In this document: one piece after another, positions 13,119 through 25,595 of the stretch
Numbering within the stretch: the stretch's first letter is position 1
How the letters are laid out: every line of letters begins with the position of its first letter
NCBI GenBank assembly: GCA_022695795.1
Contig: MU404061.1
Coordinates: 434,001 to 498,000 of the forward strand
Source of the DNA: Biscogniauxia marginata
Taxonomy: Eukaryota > Ascomycota > Sordariomycetes > Xylariales > Xylariaceae
Direction: 5' to 3'
DNA length: 64,000 bases
Position numbers and translations under genes: made by a program
Notes under the pieces: model-generated
What the model was told of the DNA's origin: nothing
What the model saw: the letters and a program-made list of their open reading frames with translations, nothing else
Database searches by the model: none

Positions 13119-16100
13119 TTAGTTCTTCTGCTTCCCCTCCTGGACCTCGACGGCTTGGCTGATAGTGGCGGCCTTCCTGGCAACCGCTGCCAGGCTCAGC
13201 GTCCCCATGATATCGAGGACCGGGATATCGGCCTTCACCTCTTTTGACAAGAAGGCTCGGAACTCCATAGCGACCAGACTGTCGACGCCGTTTGAGCTGA
13301 TCGACTTCTGCGGATCAATGTTGTCAGTCGGCACGGCTAGCAAACCAGAGAGCTTCTTGATGATGGCCTCTTGGATGATCTCTGTGGCCGCGTCGTAGCT
13401 CGTGGCGGCATTGAGGAGGGCCTCCACCATCAGCCCGTCGCTGCCGTCAGTGCGGCCAGAACGAGACGCAGTAATGGTACGGAGATTGGTGAAAAGCGGG
13501 TAACCCATGTATGTTGGCGGCGGCATGCCCTTGGCGCGGTAAGTTGCGATATTAGTGAGACCGGATATCAGTTGTGCAGGAGATCCGGCGCGGGTATCCA
13601 TGCAATATTCCATCAGCGCATGAATTTCGTCTTCTCTTAGAGTCTCGAGGACTGTTCCTAGGTGCCGGGCTACCTGTGTCCGGTGGCGGTTCTTCGCAAC
13701 ATATCCAACAGCTAGTACCGTGCCCAGGTCAATTGTGGACCCGGCGAGGCCAAGAGAACGGCGGTGTCGGGCCAGCATGTCCTGGAAAGTATTGCCTGCA
13801 GCATAGTTCGCTTGACTACGGTTACCCAAGATACCCGTGGCGGATGACAGCATGAGGAAAAAGTCAAGGTCCTTAGGAAGAAGTTCGTGGAGGTTCCATG
13901 AGCCTTGGACCTTCGGCTTGACGGCCGTTTGGAACGAGTCGTAGCTCATGTTCTCGAACATGGTGTCGTCCAACGTCATAGCTCCCTGGATGACACCCTT
14001 GATCGGGGGCAGAGTAGCCTTGCATTCCTCCAAGGTCTTCCTGAGTAGGTCTCTGTCGCTGACATCACTCTTGAAGATACGAACATTGCAGCCCTTAGTC
14101 TCTAGTGTAGCCATCATTTCCTTGACCTCATCGGTGATGTTGCCAGAGCGAGAGAGCAGGACTAGGTTACGAGCGCCGCGCTCAGCCATCCACACTGCCA
14201 TGCTGCGGCCAATGCCACCCAAACCACCCGAAATGACATATGAGGCGTTGGCTTCGAGCCTGTACTCAGGTGGTTGCGCAGGGACGATCGGTACAATGTC
14301 ATCCGGTGATGGCACCATTACGATCTTTCCCATTCCCTTGCCGGATTGGAGGATCCGAAGAGCTTCTTCGATTTGAGAGAAGGTCATGATCTTTGTCGGC
14401 TTGGCCGCGTGAATGTGGCCGCCCTTCCAGAGCTCGACGGCATCGGCGGTCAACCGTCGGATAAGTGCGGGACGGTGCCTCATCATGGTTGGGAGTTCGA
14501 CGCTAGCCATGGTTACATTTCGGAGGTAGGGGGTGAGCGAGACCTTTCCATTAGCCTGTGCGTCCTTTTTGCCAATCTCAATGAAGCGACCGAAGGGGGC
14601 TAGAAGATCCCACGAGCTTCTCAACGCCTCTCCTGATAGAGAATTGAGGACAACGTCAACTCCCTTTCCGCCAGTCATCCTCAGCACACCTTGAACGAAG
14701 GTTAGGTCTCTGCTGGAGAAAATGTGGTCTTCTGGGATGCCGTATTCAGTCATCAATAGCTCTCGCTTGGCTGGGCTTGAAACAGTGGCGAAGACTTCTG
14801 CTCCCTTATACTGAGCGAATTGGATGGCCGCCTGGCCGACACCTCCAGCTGCTGCGTGAATCAAAATCTTTTCACCCTTCTCGAGCCTACCAGCATCTAC
14901 GAGACCGTAGATAACAGTAGCATAGACACATGGAAGACCAGCAGCTGTCTCATAATCGAGGTTGTCAGGGATTGGAACAATAGCGTTCTGATCAACACGA
15001 CCAAAAGTCTGGAAGGTTCCAACCTCCTCGTGGCCAGTCAGGTACACAACGCGGTCCCCGACCTTGTAATCTTTAACATTGGAACCGATGCGAGTGATTA
15101 CACCTGTATAAAGTAAGCTATGAAAAACAATGTCACGAGAGGTTTGATTCTATTCACCTGCTGCTTCACATCCAATGCTGTAAGCCATGTGTTCGCCCAT
15201 AGCGATCATCAGATCACGGAAATTGAGGCCGACTGCCTTGATATCAACCTCAACCTGGGTCTCTTTCAGGGGCTTTTCGTAGGTTGGGTCTGTGATCCAC
15301 TCCAACCTGTCTAGCAAGCCAGGTGCGGCGGTCGCCAACTTGATTGGACGACCTGCCTCCTTCAGGGGCTTCATGACAGGCCTGGGCCTCGAGAATTTGC
15401 TAGCCAAGTAGTCGTCAGCACCCTGACCGATAACCAACCTAGAAGTGAGAACGACGCCATCCTTGACAGCATATTCGCCGTTGATCTCACTCAGGGGCAG
15501 CTCATTAAGGAACTGCTTCTCAAACAGTTGAGCAATATGGCCAATAATGTTTGCCTGACTCTTCTCATCATCGGAAATATGGAGCGTAACAAGGTTCGCG
15601 TCCTCGATATCTCGCTCCCAACGGGTTGATCGCGCAATACCCTCGATCATGGCAAAGGCAGGGGTTTTCAGCGCATCACCTGTGACCCAGAGCATTCCCT
15701 TGCAGATGGTGATCATCTGCCTGAAGTTGTCGAACTCCTCCGTGTTCAGATTCTCAAGGACAGGTCGTTCCAGTTCCATTACCGACAGACAGACTGTTTT
15801 TTGCAGGTTCTGTAGGCCCATATTGTAGACGTCCAAATAGTGCACAACTGAGCAAGTAGAGACTCCTACGCTGTTCTCCAAGTGTGCCTTGAGCTTCTGC
15901 ACCAGCGGTGAGAACCCCTCCGTGAGTGGCTTGGTGGTAATGATCGCTGTCTCAACAGCCTGCTTCTTCGTGGGTGCAGATGTAGCCACAAACAGACTTT
16001 GGGTATGCAGTTTTGGATCTTGACGATCTGCAAGGTTTAAGTCTATGCCTGTGTAGTCAGCATTCTTCAAGGTATCATTCCACTGGGCGATTGATACCCA

Positions 16101-19100
16101 GGGGCTCCATCGGCGAATGGACTCGATACCCGCCCACCATCCTGGCAGTAGACCAAAGGCAATTCCGGACCAGAAGAAGTCTTGCCTGACACCTTCCTGT
16201 AGGAGAAGGCGACCGCCCGGTTTTAGGAGTTTGCGAATATTGCCTAGTGTGGCTTGGAGATCCTTGGTGGCGTGGATTACATTTTGGGCGACTACGAAGT
16301 CATATTTGCCTAGGTCGAACGACTGTTCAGCAATGTCCTTTTCGGCATCTAGAACCTTGTACTCCATGATATCACGGTAGCTCTTGAACTTCTCCTGTGC
16401 CTTCTCGAAGAAAGCAGCCGAGACATCTGTAAACGTGTACGTCTCAATTCGTGATGACATCAAAACTCCGTCGGAGGTGACAGACGTGAGTTGCTCAAGC
16501 ATTGGCACAGTTGAGGACCCAGTGCCAGCACCGACTTCCAAGATCCGTAGATTTGTCTTGCTCTCGCCTACGAGCTTGAGGTACTCGTTTTGAAGAGCTG
16601 GGAGATCTCCGAGGTGAGCGACTTGTCCGTATACCCGATCTAGGAGGTCGTCTTGTCCAAACATGAGGTGTAGAGCCTCGATTTCCTTCCGTAGTACCTT
16701 CACGATATTGGTCCCCATTCGGACCGCCAACTCCCCATCCGCGTTGTGAGAAGCGACTGACTTGAGAAGCTTGTTCTTGGCCGCAGGATCATTAGCGATC
16801 TTCTGGAACTCGGAAAGTCGAACACCACTGATCTTATCTTCCTTGAGCCATTCACGGATCTGCAACATCCACTGATAGTACCTCTGGTAATGACCTTCAA
16901 ACGTATCAATAGGCACGTCACCGAGCTCTTTGAGTGCATCTAAAATAAGAAGGACCGTGGCTGTCTGGAAGCGGTTGACCTGGCCCTCGTAAACCTCGTT
17001 TGCCTCCTTGTCTAGGATTGGCACATTTTTGAAAGCGGAGGGCGTGAGGGATTCAAGATGAGGTGCCCAGGTTAACTCATGGCAGAGCGCGCGTGCCGTA
17101 TTGGCACTGGCTTCAGAGGAGTCAAGGAAGGTCGCACGCACTCCCTTGAAGCTAACACGCAAGTCCTGAGAAGATGCATCGTAAACTGAGACATCACTCT
17201 CGTACTTGTCGTACGCTAGGAGGTGAGATTTGCTGTGACCGAAGTATTTATAAGCTGGAGATGCGTCGAGATCTGCAGAGACAAAAGCCTCCTTAATGAA
17301 GGTGGGTACAAGGGGTCGGTCCAAGGTCTTTCGTCCCATCAAATCCAATAACGACATAAGGAAGAGCTGGAGCATTGGATCCAAGGTTGCTGGGTGAATC
17401 AAGTGTGGATGAGTGAACTTCTTCGGCATGCTTGAGGCAATATCAGGCACACTGGCAAAGGCCGAAGCCTCGCCAAGTTTCGAAACTGTGCCCTGTAGGC
17501 CCGAAAGGTTCCGGAACAGAGGACCAAAGGCTACACCACTAGTTACAAGGTTGTCGTATATGCTTTCAACGTCGACAGGTACCACGCAGCGGTCGCTGAA
17601 ATCTTTAATAGCCTTCTTCCAGCTCGTAACAGCCTCCTTTCGTTCACGGCCGTTGTCGATAGGGCCGTCTGCAGTTTCAAGATCTACAGCTATATAGCCT
17701 GTGCAGTGCTCGATCCAATCGTCACCCACTGGATTGTACGATGAGACTTGGAAGCGGCGCCAGACCGCAGAACCCCAGAGGCTGGACTCATCCATTCGAG
17801 TTAGTGATAGGCTAGTCTCAACTCCCTCTTTGTCGTCGGGAATGATCATGGCCCGCTTAAGTGAAACGTCACGGAAGCGGAAGGAGATGATTTTGTTGCT
17901 TGGGTCTGTTAGTTGACGCAACGCCTCCAGCGCAGCGATAAGGTACCCTACAGCTGGGAAGATAATGGAATCCGTGATCTGGTGATCGCGAAGCCATGGC
18001 TGCTCCTCTACATTAAAGTAGTGTCGCCAACGTGGGTGCTCCTGGTTCCAGTCGGACACCGGTGCACCGAAAAGGTCGTGACGAGGGTGCTTACGGAGGC
18101 GGTAATTTTTCACTAGCCGACTCTCAAATATGTTCCGCTCTCCATGGTTGAAGCTGTAGCTCGGAAGCTGGACCATTAACGATGGGACTCGGCCTGGCTC
18201 AACTTGGTTAACTGCCAATAGATCCACAGGATATCCTCGAATGCATAACTGCCCGACAGACTTGAGAACATTGGCTAGGTTCGCATTGCTGCGGTTGAGC
18301 AAGCCGAGCGTCATGATAGCCGCAGCGTCGGATCGTGTCGCAATGTTTTCACGGACAGCACTCTGCATAGCCGAGTGAGGACCGATCTCCAGCAACAAGT
18401 CAATAGAAAGACCGCGGCCCGAAGAGTTCAGTTTGAGCGTTGCTTGACCCTTCTGGACTTTCCCTGAGAGCATGCTCAAGAATCCGTCCATGAACTTCAC
18501 CGGCGACACCAAGTTATCAACCCAGTAAGACGCCGGGAGATATGCGTCCTCGATCTTCTCTCCTGTAAGAGTCGAGAAGTATTCTATCGAAGCGCGGGTG
18601 GTTTCTGTTGGCTTGGGCAAATCACCTAGCAATGCCATATATTTGGCGGAGACCTCTTTCATGTGTGCAGAATGATAAGCGTTCTTGACAGACAATTTCC
18701 GGGCAAATACTTTCTTCTCGTTAAGTACTCTCTGTAGCACTTCAATCTTGTCGTCATCACCCGAGACTGTGGTGTTCTTTGGGCTGTTCAGACAAGCGCA
18801 GATGATCTCGCCAGGTCCATCCTGGTTGATCTGTTCGAGATACGGGGCGAGCTCAGCCGGGGACAAACCGACGGCAATCATGCTGCCTTTAGCTGTGAGC
18901 TGCTTAGCTGAGACGACACCTCGGTAGTATGCTGTCTTCCATGCGCTCTCTTGCGTTAATTTGCCTGCACAGTAGGCGGCCGCAATCTCGCCAGAGGAGT
19001 GTCCTACTACCCGCTTTGGTGTGATGCCCCACGACTCGAGGAGATCAACGACCGCCATCTGCAATGCAGTGCATGATGGATGTGCCAGCCAAGGCTCGTT

Positions 19101-21164
19101 AAGGCGAGAGCCATCTTTGGTCTGGTCCAGCTCGTCGATAAGCGACCAGGAGGCGCCGAGAGACTTGTAATACTCATCTGCCTGACGAATTCTTTGCGCG
19201 AAGAGAGGATACACGAGCAGTTCGCGACCCATAGCGTACCATTGAGCACCTTGACCAGTGAAAACGAAGCCTAGTGAGGGTTGATTCTTAACACGAAGTG
19301 GCTTAGGAGGACTCTTTAGGGAGAAGGCTAGTTCGGCACGAGAGGCTCCAATGGAAAAGCTACGCCATGGGAAGACACTGCGCTTGTTCATTGTGTAGGC
19401 GAAGCTGTTAACTAGGTCGGAATCGGTGGAGACCTGATCAAAATGCTCGAGGTACTCTGCTTGCTGCTGACCATTTCTACCAACACCATCTTCATCGAAA
19501 GAGGAGAGGACCACTAATCGGGATGATGCTTCACTTACATGACCATTAGAGTGACCATTGGTGTTGCCATTTGTATGACCATTGGTGAGACCGTTGGGAA
19601 TAGTTGAGGATTCACCCCTCAAACGCGCAAGTAGACGTTCCAATTCCTGGGCAGAGGGAACTTTGGGCTGCGTATTGTGCCTTCCATGCAACCTATGTGC
19701 TTGGAGGTAATGGTAAGCGTCGTCAAGGATGAGATGGCCGTTAGTGCCACCGACACCGAAAGAGTTGACAGAGATACGTCGAAGACCCTCGGCTGGCCAG
19801 GGCGTAGGCTTCACGGGGAATTGAATATTCCATTGAGCTACCGGGATGCGACGGTTCGGCTTCTCAAAGTTGACGTTAGGAGGGATGATTCCGCTTTCCA
19901 AGACGAGAATGGATTTGATGACACCTGCAACGCCTGCGCCCCCTTCCAAGTGGCCTACACCGGACTTCAACGCTCCGATGAATATTGGGTTGTCTTTGCT
20001 GCGACCAGAAAAACTGCGAGCGATGGCCGCCGCCTCGATAGGATCACCGGCTGGTGTGCCGGTGCCGTGGGCTTCAACCATCAAAGTATCTTTCATGTCC
20101 AAACCTGCTGATGCGTAGACTTTTCGGATCAGTTTCTCCTGCGCCTCGCTACTCGGCAAGGATATACCTGGTGTTCGGCCGTCCTGGTTTACCCCTGATG
20201 CCCGAATCACCGCTCGAATAGTGTCACCATCCCGGACTGCGTCCGAGAGCCGCTTGACGATAATGCTTCCTACACCCTCACCACGTGCATAACCGTCTGC
20301 ACGATGGTCAAAGCTAAAGCATTTGCCTTGCTGTCCTAGGAAACCATGGTTTGACATTCCAACGATGTCCGTCGGATAGCTAATTTGGGTGACACCGCTC
20401 ACTATCGAGAGACTACTCTCACCAGCACTTAGACTTTGGCATGCTAGATGAAGCGCCACCATACTGCTCGAGCAGGCTGTATCCAAGGTCATACTAGGAC
20501 CTTTCAGGTCGTAAAACCAAGAAACCCGGTTACTAAGCAAGGAGTTGGTCGTTCCCGTCGATCGGTACTTGAGAGCCGTCTCCGGATCTGCCGAAAGATT
20601 GAGGAGATGATCATGATTAAATCCAGACACATAGACGGATGTGTCCGAAGCTGTCACATCGTGCAGCGCAATGCCCGCATTTTCGAGCGCGTGGTAGACG
20701 TTCTCGAGTACTAGTCGCTGTTGTGGATCTAGTGCGGCACATTCACTTCTTGTGATATTAACTGTAATAGAAGGTTAGCAATGACAACCTCTAAGTAATC
20801 TAGGAGTAAACAGAAACTTTTATGGTTCACTCAAGTAGACCACATTATGAGAAACTTGAAATAGGAGGTTTAAATTATGGCAGAAAGCAGAGGCTGTAAC
20901 AAATATACGTCGTTATTACTTACAGAAAGGTGCATCAAACAGGGCAGGGTCTTCCGCCAGAAAGTGCCCGCCTCTCACAGCGTGTGAACCACGGTGGTCT
21001 GGGCTGGGGTGATAGTGCCCCGAGCCAATACGATCCTCAGGGAAGGGTTTAAAGGCAGACCTAGCCTTTAGCAAGAAGTTCCAGAGGCCTTCTGTAGTGT
21101 TTGCGTCTTCTGGAAATCGAGTGGCGATGCCAATTATGGCAATGGGATCAGCTTGACTACCCAT
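13119..21164 (-). CDS. Highly reducing type I polyketide synthase (KS-AT-DH-cMT-ER-KR-ACP)
   Basis: Iterative PKS making a reduced, probably C-methylated polyketide chain. Exons 21164-20924, 20761-15158 and 15103-13119 (introns 162 and 54 nt) encode 2609 aa. Domains in order: KS (about aa 7-430; DTACSSS Cys177, EAHGTG His312, GVGH His351); AT (about 577-890; GHSSGE, Ser669); DH (about 975-1260; His1007 in DHQITDSIIFP, Asp1208 in HPATLDP); cMT (about 1350-1650; LEVGAGTG at about 1488-1495); ER (about 1895-2215; LNFRDLM, HAAAGGVGQAA); KR (about 2236-2415; GGLGGIG at 2241, Tyr2382 in the SQANYAAGN motif); ACP (about 2520-2600; GVDSL, Ser2557). All catalytic residues I could check are present, so full reduction is possible. 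In the DH HxxxGxxxxP motif the Gly is Asp, a position that varies in fungal enzymes. No thioesterase or condensation domain follows the ACP, so release needs a partner. A Thr-Asn-Gly-His-rich linker lies at about aa 473-488. Confidence 0.95.
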
Positions 21165-22822
21165 TTTGACTTATATTGAAAGAAAATGAGTGTATTGAAG
21201 AATACAAGAATGGGCGTCGGCCGTGGTGAGGATGTATGGTAGTGTATGTAATTATGAGTCCCTTCCCGTTAATAATGTTGAATTCGACGAAGCACTTGCG
21301 ATTCACAAAGACTTTCAAGTCAAGAGCAATCATGATATATAAACATCTTCAAGACAGTAGTGAAATATAGCTAGGTAGGTGATAGCGATATCGTGCCGCT
21401 CGATGTGCCACCCCCCTTTACCCTCTTTACCCCCGGAAGCAGGTACACCAGGGCAAAGTGAGTACTACATCTTCCTTAGACACGGCCAAGGTAACTTTTC
21501 ATGCCCCCACTTGTCACTAGCCATGATATTCCCAGCCTAGAAAAATGTGGGATAAAATAAGCACCAGGAGGGACGATGAAACCGCAGGCAATGGTGATGG
21601 TTGATATCATAGCATAGGCATGATGGAATGAATCCGCTACAACGTTTGGACTGATATGACTTAGCTAATACTACTATTTGGCGTGCCAAGACGGCAAAGA
21701 TCCACTCTAGTAGTTTGTGCATTTAGCACAATCAAAGCACAAATCCCACAGGATTAAACTGATGTCATTCACTTATACCATCCTTGCCGTTGGCTGCTTT
21801 CAGCTCAAGCGGCGTAATACTTATACACTTAAGGGGGTGGGCCAACTCCACTTGTCCTTGGGGAGTAGCCCCAGCTGCCCCGGCCGATTCCATCCTCAGT
21901 ACGGGGCCAGTGGGCTGGCGGCAGTGAATTCTGCGCCGCAAACAAACTGCCAAAGTGCCGGTCGGGATGGGGACCCAAGTCTGTTTATCTCCGCATAGCT
22001 CCTCCTAACGGGATGGGATCGGCAGAGCTGCACCGCCAGTGACAAGGGGTCCGCTAATAAGTCTAATAAAGTTCAGCAGCATACTACATAGATAGGATCA
22101 GAATATGGATCTCTACGCATCCCGTTGAAGAAAGTTACAGCCTCGTGGGCTGATAGTCTATGTTAACCAAATGAACCTTATCTAGGAGGAACCAATGAAG
22201 CTTTCTCCGCCACGTTCCTTGTTGCTGTATCTATACGTACGTGTTTGATGGTACAGCAAATCAGGGGTTCCTAAAGAGGATGCTTGGTATCGATGGCTCG
22301 TCCCCTCCAAAGCCTCAGCTTGGTGCAAAAATAGTCTTTCCACCTTTTCGAAGTGAACTAGTGTTTCTATACCAGTCGTATAGAATATGAACTCCAACGG
22401 CGCGTAAAGTCACCCAAGCGAAGAACAAGATCTTTTCTAAATATACATTTTAGGTAGTCTATCTTGGTCCCGATGAACATTGGTAATTAAGTGTTAACTC
22501 CAACAGTCATAAGCCGTCGACTCTACTAAGCTCCAGAGTATTGTACGCAAAAGTGCTTTAACCCAATGCTCAACTTGAAGAAACCTAACTTTTTGAGTTA
22601 TCAGTGAAAGTCAAATGGTATGACACGGATATCGTCGTGTCTTCCATCATTAGTACTTTAGAGTATTAGACAAGTATAAAGTAGAGACCCCACAGTATCA
22701 GAACTCCAATAGCTCTATTAATGGGGATTCTCATGTAATATAATAATAGTCGGATGGTAACTCAATATTCTAACGTTAGACCCTCTGTATATTGGTGTCT
22801 ACCATCGCAGCTCTCAAGTATC
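21165..22822. other. Intergenic region upstream of the PKS
   Basis: 1.65 kb between the divergent PKS and PhyH-like ORFs, presumably carrying the PKS promoter. A GC-rich island lies at about 21.83-22.0 kb. I saw no transcription-factor gene. Confidence 0.5.
21336..21342 (-). promoter_or_regulatory. TATA-like box upstream of the PKS
   Basis: A TATATA core lies about 170 bases before the PKS start codon on the minus strand. The spacing is plausible, but the motif is short and the region AT-rich. Confidence 0.25.
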
Positions 22823-23563
22823 ATGCCTCTATCCTTGCAGATTTACCCCGAAGAATTGGCAGCCGGGAGAATTACACCAGAGCATCTAAGACTAGCCATC
22901 CGTGCTCTCTATCACGATGGTATCCTCTTCCTAGAGCACGTGTACGATACAGCAGATGTGCGCGGGGTGGAATTATCCCCGTCTGAGAATATCGCCTCGG
23001 GAAAACTCTTCTACCTCCGACAGGACTGGCCAGCTCGGCTATATCTCAGTCCTCTTATATCTCAGATTGCATCGGTTTTCTTAGGGTCTGAGTTTCATCG
23101 CCTTCCTCGGGTTCCAGTTAAAGACCAAGAACTTTCAGGAATGTACAGGGAAAGAAGCTGCGAGCCAGATATACTCAGTGGTTCCTGTGCCTCTCCTCCC
23201 GTATCCCAAGTCCCTATCAGAGCGTTAGCAGTCAAGATACTCTTGGCACCTTTGACCTTGCCAGTCGTTGCAAAGGTACATGGAGAAACTCAACAAAACT
23301 GCAAACCTCTTTCACGGCAGGAAATCTCGGCAGGCGGGGTCATAATTTGGGATATGCGACGTTGCGAGCCAAACCTTTTCGACGGTAATCTAGACCACTC
23401 AAAGCTCGAGAACAATCCGAGAGTTAATACGAGAGCGCTCTTGCCACACGAGGCAGGTCTAGAATTCGTGCTGGGAATGCGAAACTATCGCTGCTTACAA
23501 TGCGGTGTCTTCAATTTGTCCGTGGAGGGACATATCAAGAACTGTCCAGCAAATAGAGAGTAG
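22823..23563 (+). pseudogene. Phytanoyl-CoA dioxygenase-like ORF, probably internally deleted
   Basis: An intact 246-aa frame from the second Met (an upstream Met at 22754 is also open). The N-terminal part (LRLAIRALYHDGILFLEHV, then SPLISQIASVFLG) resembles the start of fungal Fe(II)/2-oxoglutarate PhyH-family oxygenases. A later stretch (SAGGVIIWDMR...) resembles the family's GSIVIRDLRLWH strand. The central HxD iron-binding motif and the distal His cannot be found, and the spacing is too short for the usual 280-320 aa. I therefore read it as a decayed or internally deleted copy. It could instead be a divergent protein or a wrong exon model. It lies beside the PKS, where PhyH oxygenases are common tailoring enzymes. 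The family assignment is by eye and weak. Confidence 0.35.
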
Positions 23564-23777
23564 GTTGACCCCTTTCTGTCTCCAGGCCCATCATTTTCGA
23601 AGCTGACTCAGGAACAATGATGACCAATAGACCACTACGGGCTCTAATACATCCATTAAACACGTGGGCCGACTTCGTGGATAGGACTGCGGTGCATGCA
23701 GGAAGACCTTGGAAAGGAGGTAGACGTGCTGAAGACGTTGCGATAAACATACATACTTGAGAGGATTATTTATGTAC

Positions 23778-25595
23778 TTAAAATGTAGTAATACTAGTGC
23801 TTTCTCGCTTAATGAATACCCTTCCCTCCCAAGGCTCCAGTGGTGCACTCAATGGATCATATTGCTTCTTATCGGTATTAGAAATAAGGAGCTGGAGCGA
23901 ACTCGTGTCATCATCCGTGGGCAACGGGTTGTCAGCCTGCTCACTAGAGAAGTTAAGGACGACAAAGGCGGATTCTTTACCCCCTAATCCCTTCTTCCAG
24001 AACGAGAATGTCTTCTCGTTCCCAGCGTCTACTACCTGATATTCCCCGTGGATGAAGATGTCAGGGTACTGCTTTCGGCTAGCTACTGCCGCTTTCCAGA
24101 ATGCAAGGACGCTGTGTTCGTCGCCCAGCTGCGAGGCGACATTAATCTTCTCGTAGTTGGGATTGACTCGTAACCAAGGAGTACCCGTAGTGAATCCCCC
24201 GTGAGGTGATTCTGATGACCATTGCATCGGAGTACGAGTATTGTCCCTACCACGCTGTAGGGCAGCCTGGAACGCTTTCTCCTTCATAGCTGCATCCCCT
24301 GGGTAAGTTTCCTCGATCTCGCGAAAGTAGCGCAAGATCACCTGGTCTTTGAAGTCATCTTCTTTCCAAGTATCCTTTGGAATATTCGCCATCCCGATCT
24401 CTTGACCCTGGTAAATGATGAGGGTTCCTGAGAGCGTGGTGGCGAAGAGAGCAAGTAACTTTGCTGCTGGAACCGTGTACTCCCCTTCACCGGGGCCGAA
24501 ATGGTCAAGGCTCCTAGCACTGTCGTGATTCTCTAGGAATGTAGTTGTCCAGGCGTTTACACCGGTAACCAGGCCCTGCGTAAGAGCGATGGCGTCCTTG
24601 AGCTCGGGCAACTTATGACGTCGCATATCGTGCATTTTGAGCGACCAATGATTGCCAGCAATGAACAAGCCAAAATCAATAGTCATGTTCAGTTCTCGCG
24701 ATTCGGCCGAGACATAATTCAATACTTCGCTGCGGTCTGTTGCAGGCAGTTCACCGATCAAGACGACATCATCGCCGTAGCGATCAAGGACCTCTGTTCG
24801 TTCTTCTTTGAGCCACTCGTGCATCTTCGGGCCGTTAATGACGTGCTCGAGAGGCAATGGCTGGACTTCTTGCTTGCTATTGACGACCGGGGCATCTGGA
24901 AATGCTTGGTTTTTGCAATACGCATTCACCAGGTCGACGCGGAAACCATCCACACCCTTCTTCAGCCAGAACTCGGCGGCACTGGCATAAATAGCTTTGC
25001 GTGTCTCTTGATTATCCCAGTTGAGATCTGGCTGTTCCTCGAGGCAGAGATGAAAGTAGTACTGGTCCCGCTCAGGAACATAGGTCCACGTTGAACCGCC
25101 AAAGACACCTTGCCAGTTGCTAGGGGGCTTGCGCTCGCCAGTTTCTGTGTATATTGGGTCGCGCCAGATGTACCAGTCGCTGTAGGGGTTCGTCCTCGAC
25201 TTCTTGCTTTCTTGAAACCAGCGATGATGATGGCTTGTATGATTCACTACCAAGTCCATAAGCACACGCAAGCCTCGGGCTTTTGCTTCTCGAATCAAGT
25301 TATCCATATCTTCCATGGAGCCATACTTGGACGAGATCTTCTCGTAGTCGCTGATATCGTAGCCCATATCATAGTCAGGTGATTCGTAAACTGGAGAAAT
25401 CCAGATGAAATCCACGCCGAGGGCTTTGAGATAATCTAGAGACTCTGTGATACCGTTAAGGTCTCCGATACCATCACCGTTAGTATCCTTAAAAGAGGCC
25501 GGATAGATCTGATATCCCGTAGCCTCCTTCCACCACTTGTGTGGGCGTGTAATTATGGACGACATTGTGACGATGCTGATATGGAGAGGAGACAC
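23778..25595 (-). CDS. GH13 alpha-glucosidase (maltase / oligo-1,6-glucosidase type)
   Basis: Intracellular-type glycoside hydrolase that releases glucose from maltose or related alpha-glucosides. A single exon of 605 aa; the downstream Met at 25565 (595 aa) may be the true start, since the conserved WWKEATGYQIYP block follows it. There is no signal peptide. The GH13 regions are all present: region I DLVVNHTS (aa 114-121), region II GFRVDLVNAY with nucleophile Asp221, region III with acid/base Glu282 (IGELPA), and region IV ENHDSAR with Asp358 (numbering from 25595). QGQEIGM and NTRTPMQWS are typical of maltases. It sits between the PKS and the FSH hydrolase on the same strand. Such enzymes usually serve sugar catabolism, so a role in the metabolite pathway is only inference. 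Confidence 0.95.
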   Translation of the reverse strand: MSPLHISIVTMSSIITRPHKWWKEATGYQIYPASFKDTNGDGIGDLNGITESLDYLKALGVDFIWISPVYESPDYDMGYDISDYEKISSKYGSMEDMDNLIREAKARGLRVLMDLVVNHTSHHHRWFQESKKSRTNPYSDWYIWRDPIYTETGERKPPSNWQGVFGGSTWTYVPERDQYYFHLCLEEQPDLNWDNQETRKAIYASAAEFWLKKGVDGFRVDLVNAYCKNQAFPDAPVVNSKQEVQPLPLEHVINGPKMHEWLKEERTEVLDRYGDDVVLIGELPATDRSEVLNYVSAESRELNMTIDFGLFIAGNHWSLKMHDMRRHKLPELKDAIALTQGLVTGVNAWTTTFLENHDSARSLDHFGPGEGEYTVPAAKLLALFATTLSGTLIIYQGQEIGMANIPKDTWKEDDFKDQVILRYFREIEETYPGDAAMKEKAFQAALQRGRDNTRTPMQWSSESPHGGFTTGTPWLRVNPNYEKINVASQLGDEHSVLAFWKAAVASRKQYPDIFIHGEYQVVDAGNEKTFSFWKKGLGGKESAFVVLNFSSEQADNPLPTDDDTSSLQLLISNTDKKQYDPLSAPLEPWEGRVFIKRESTSITTF

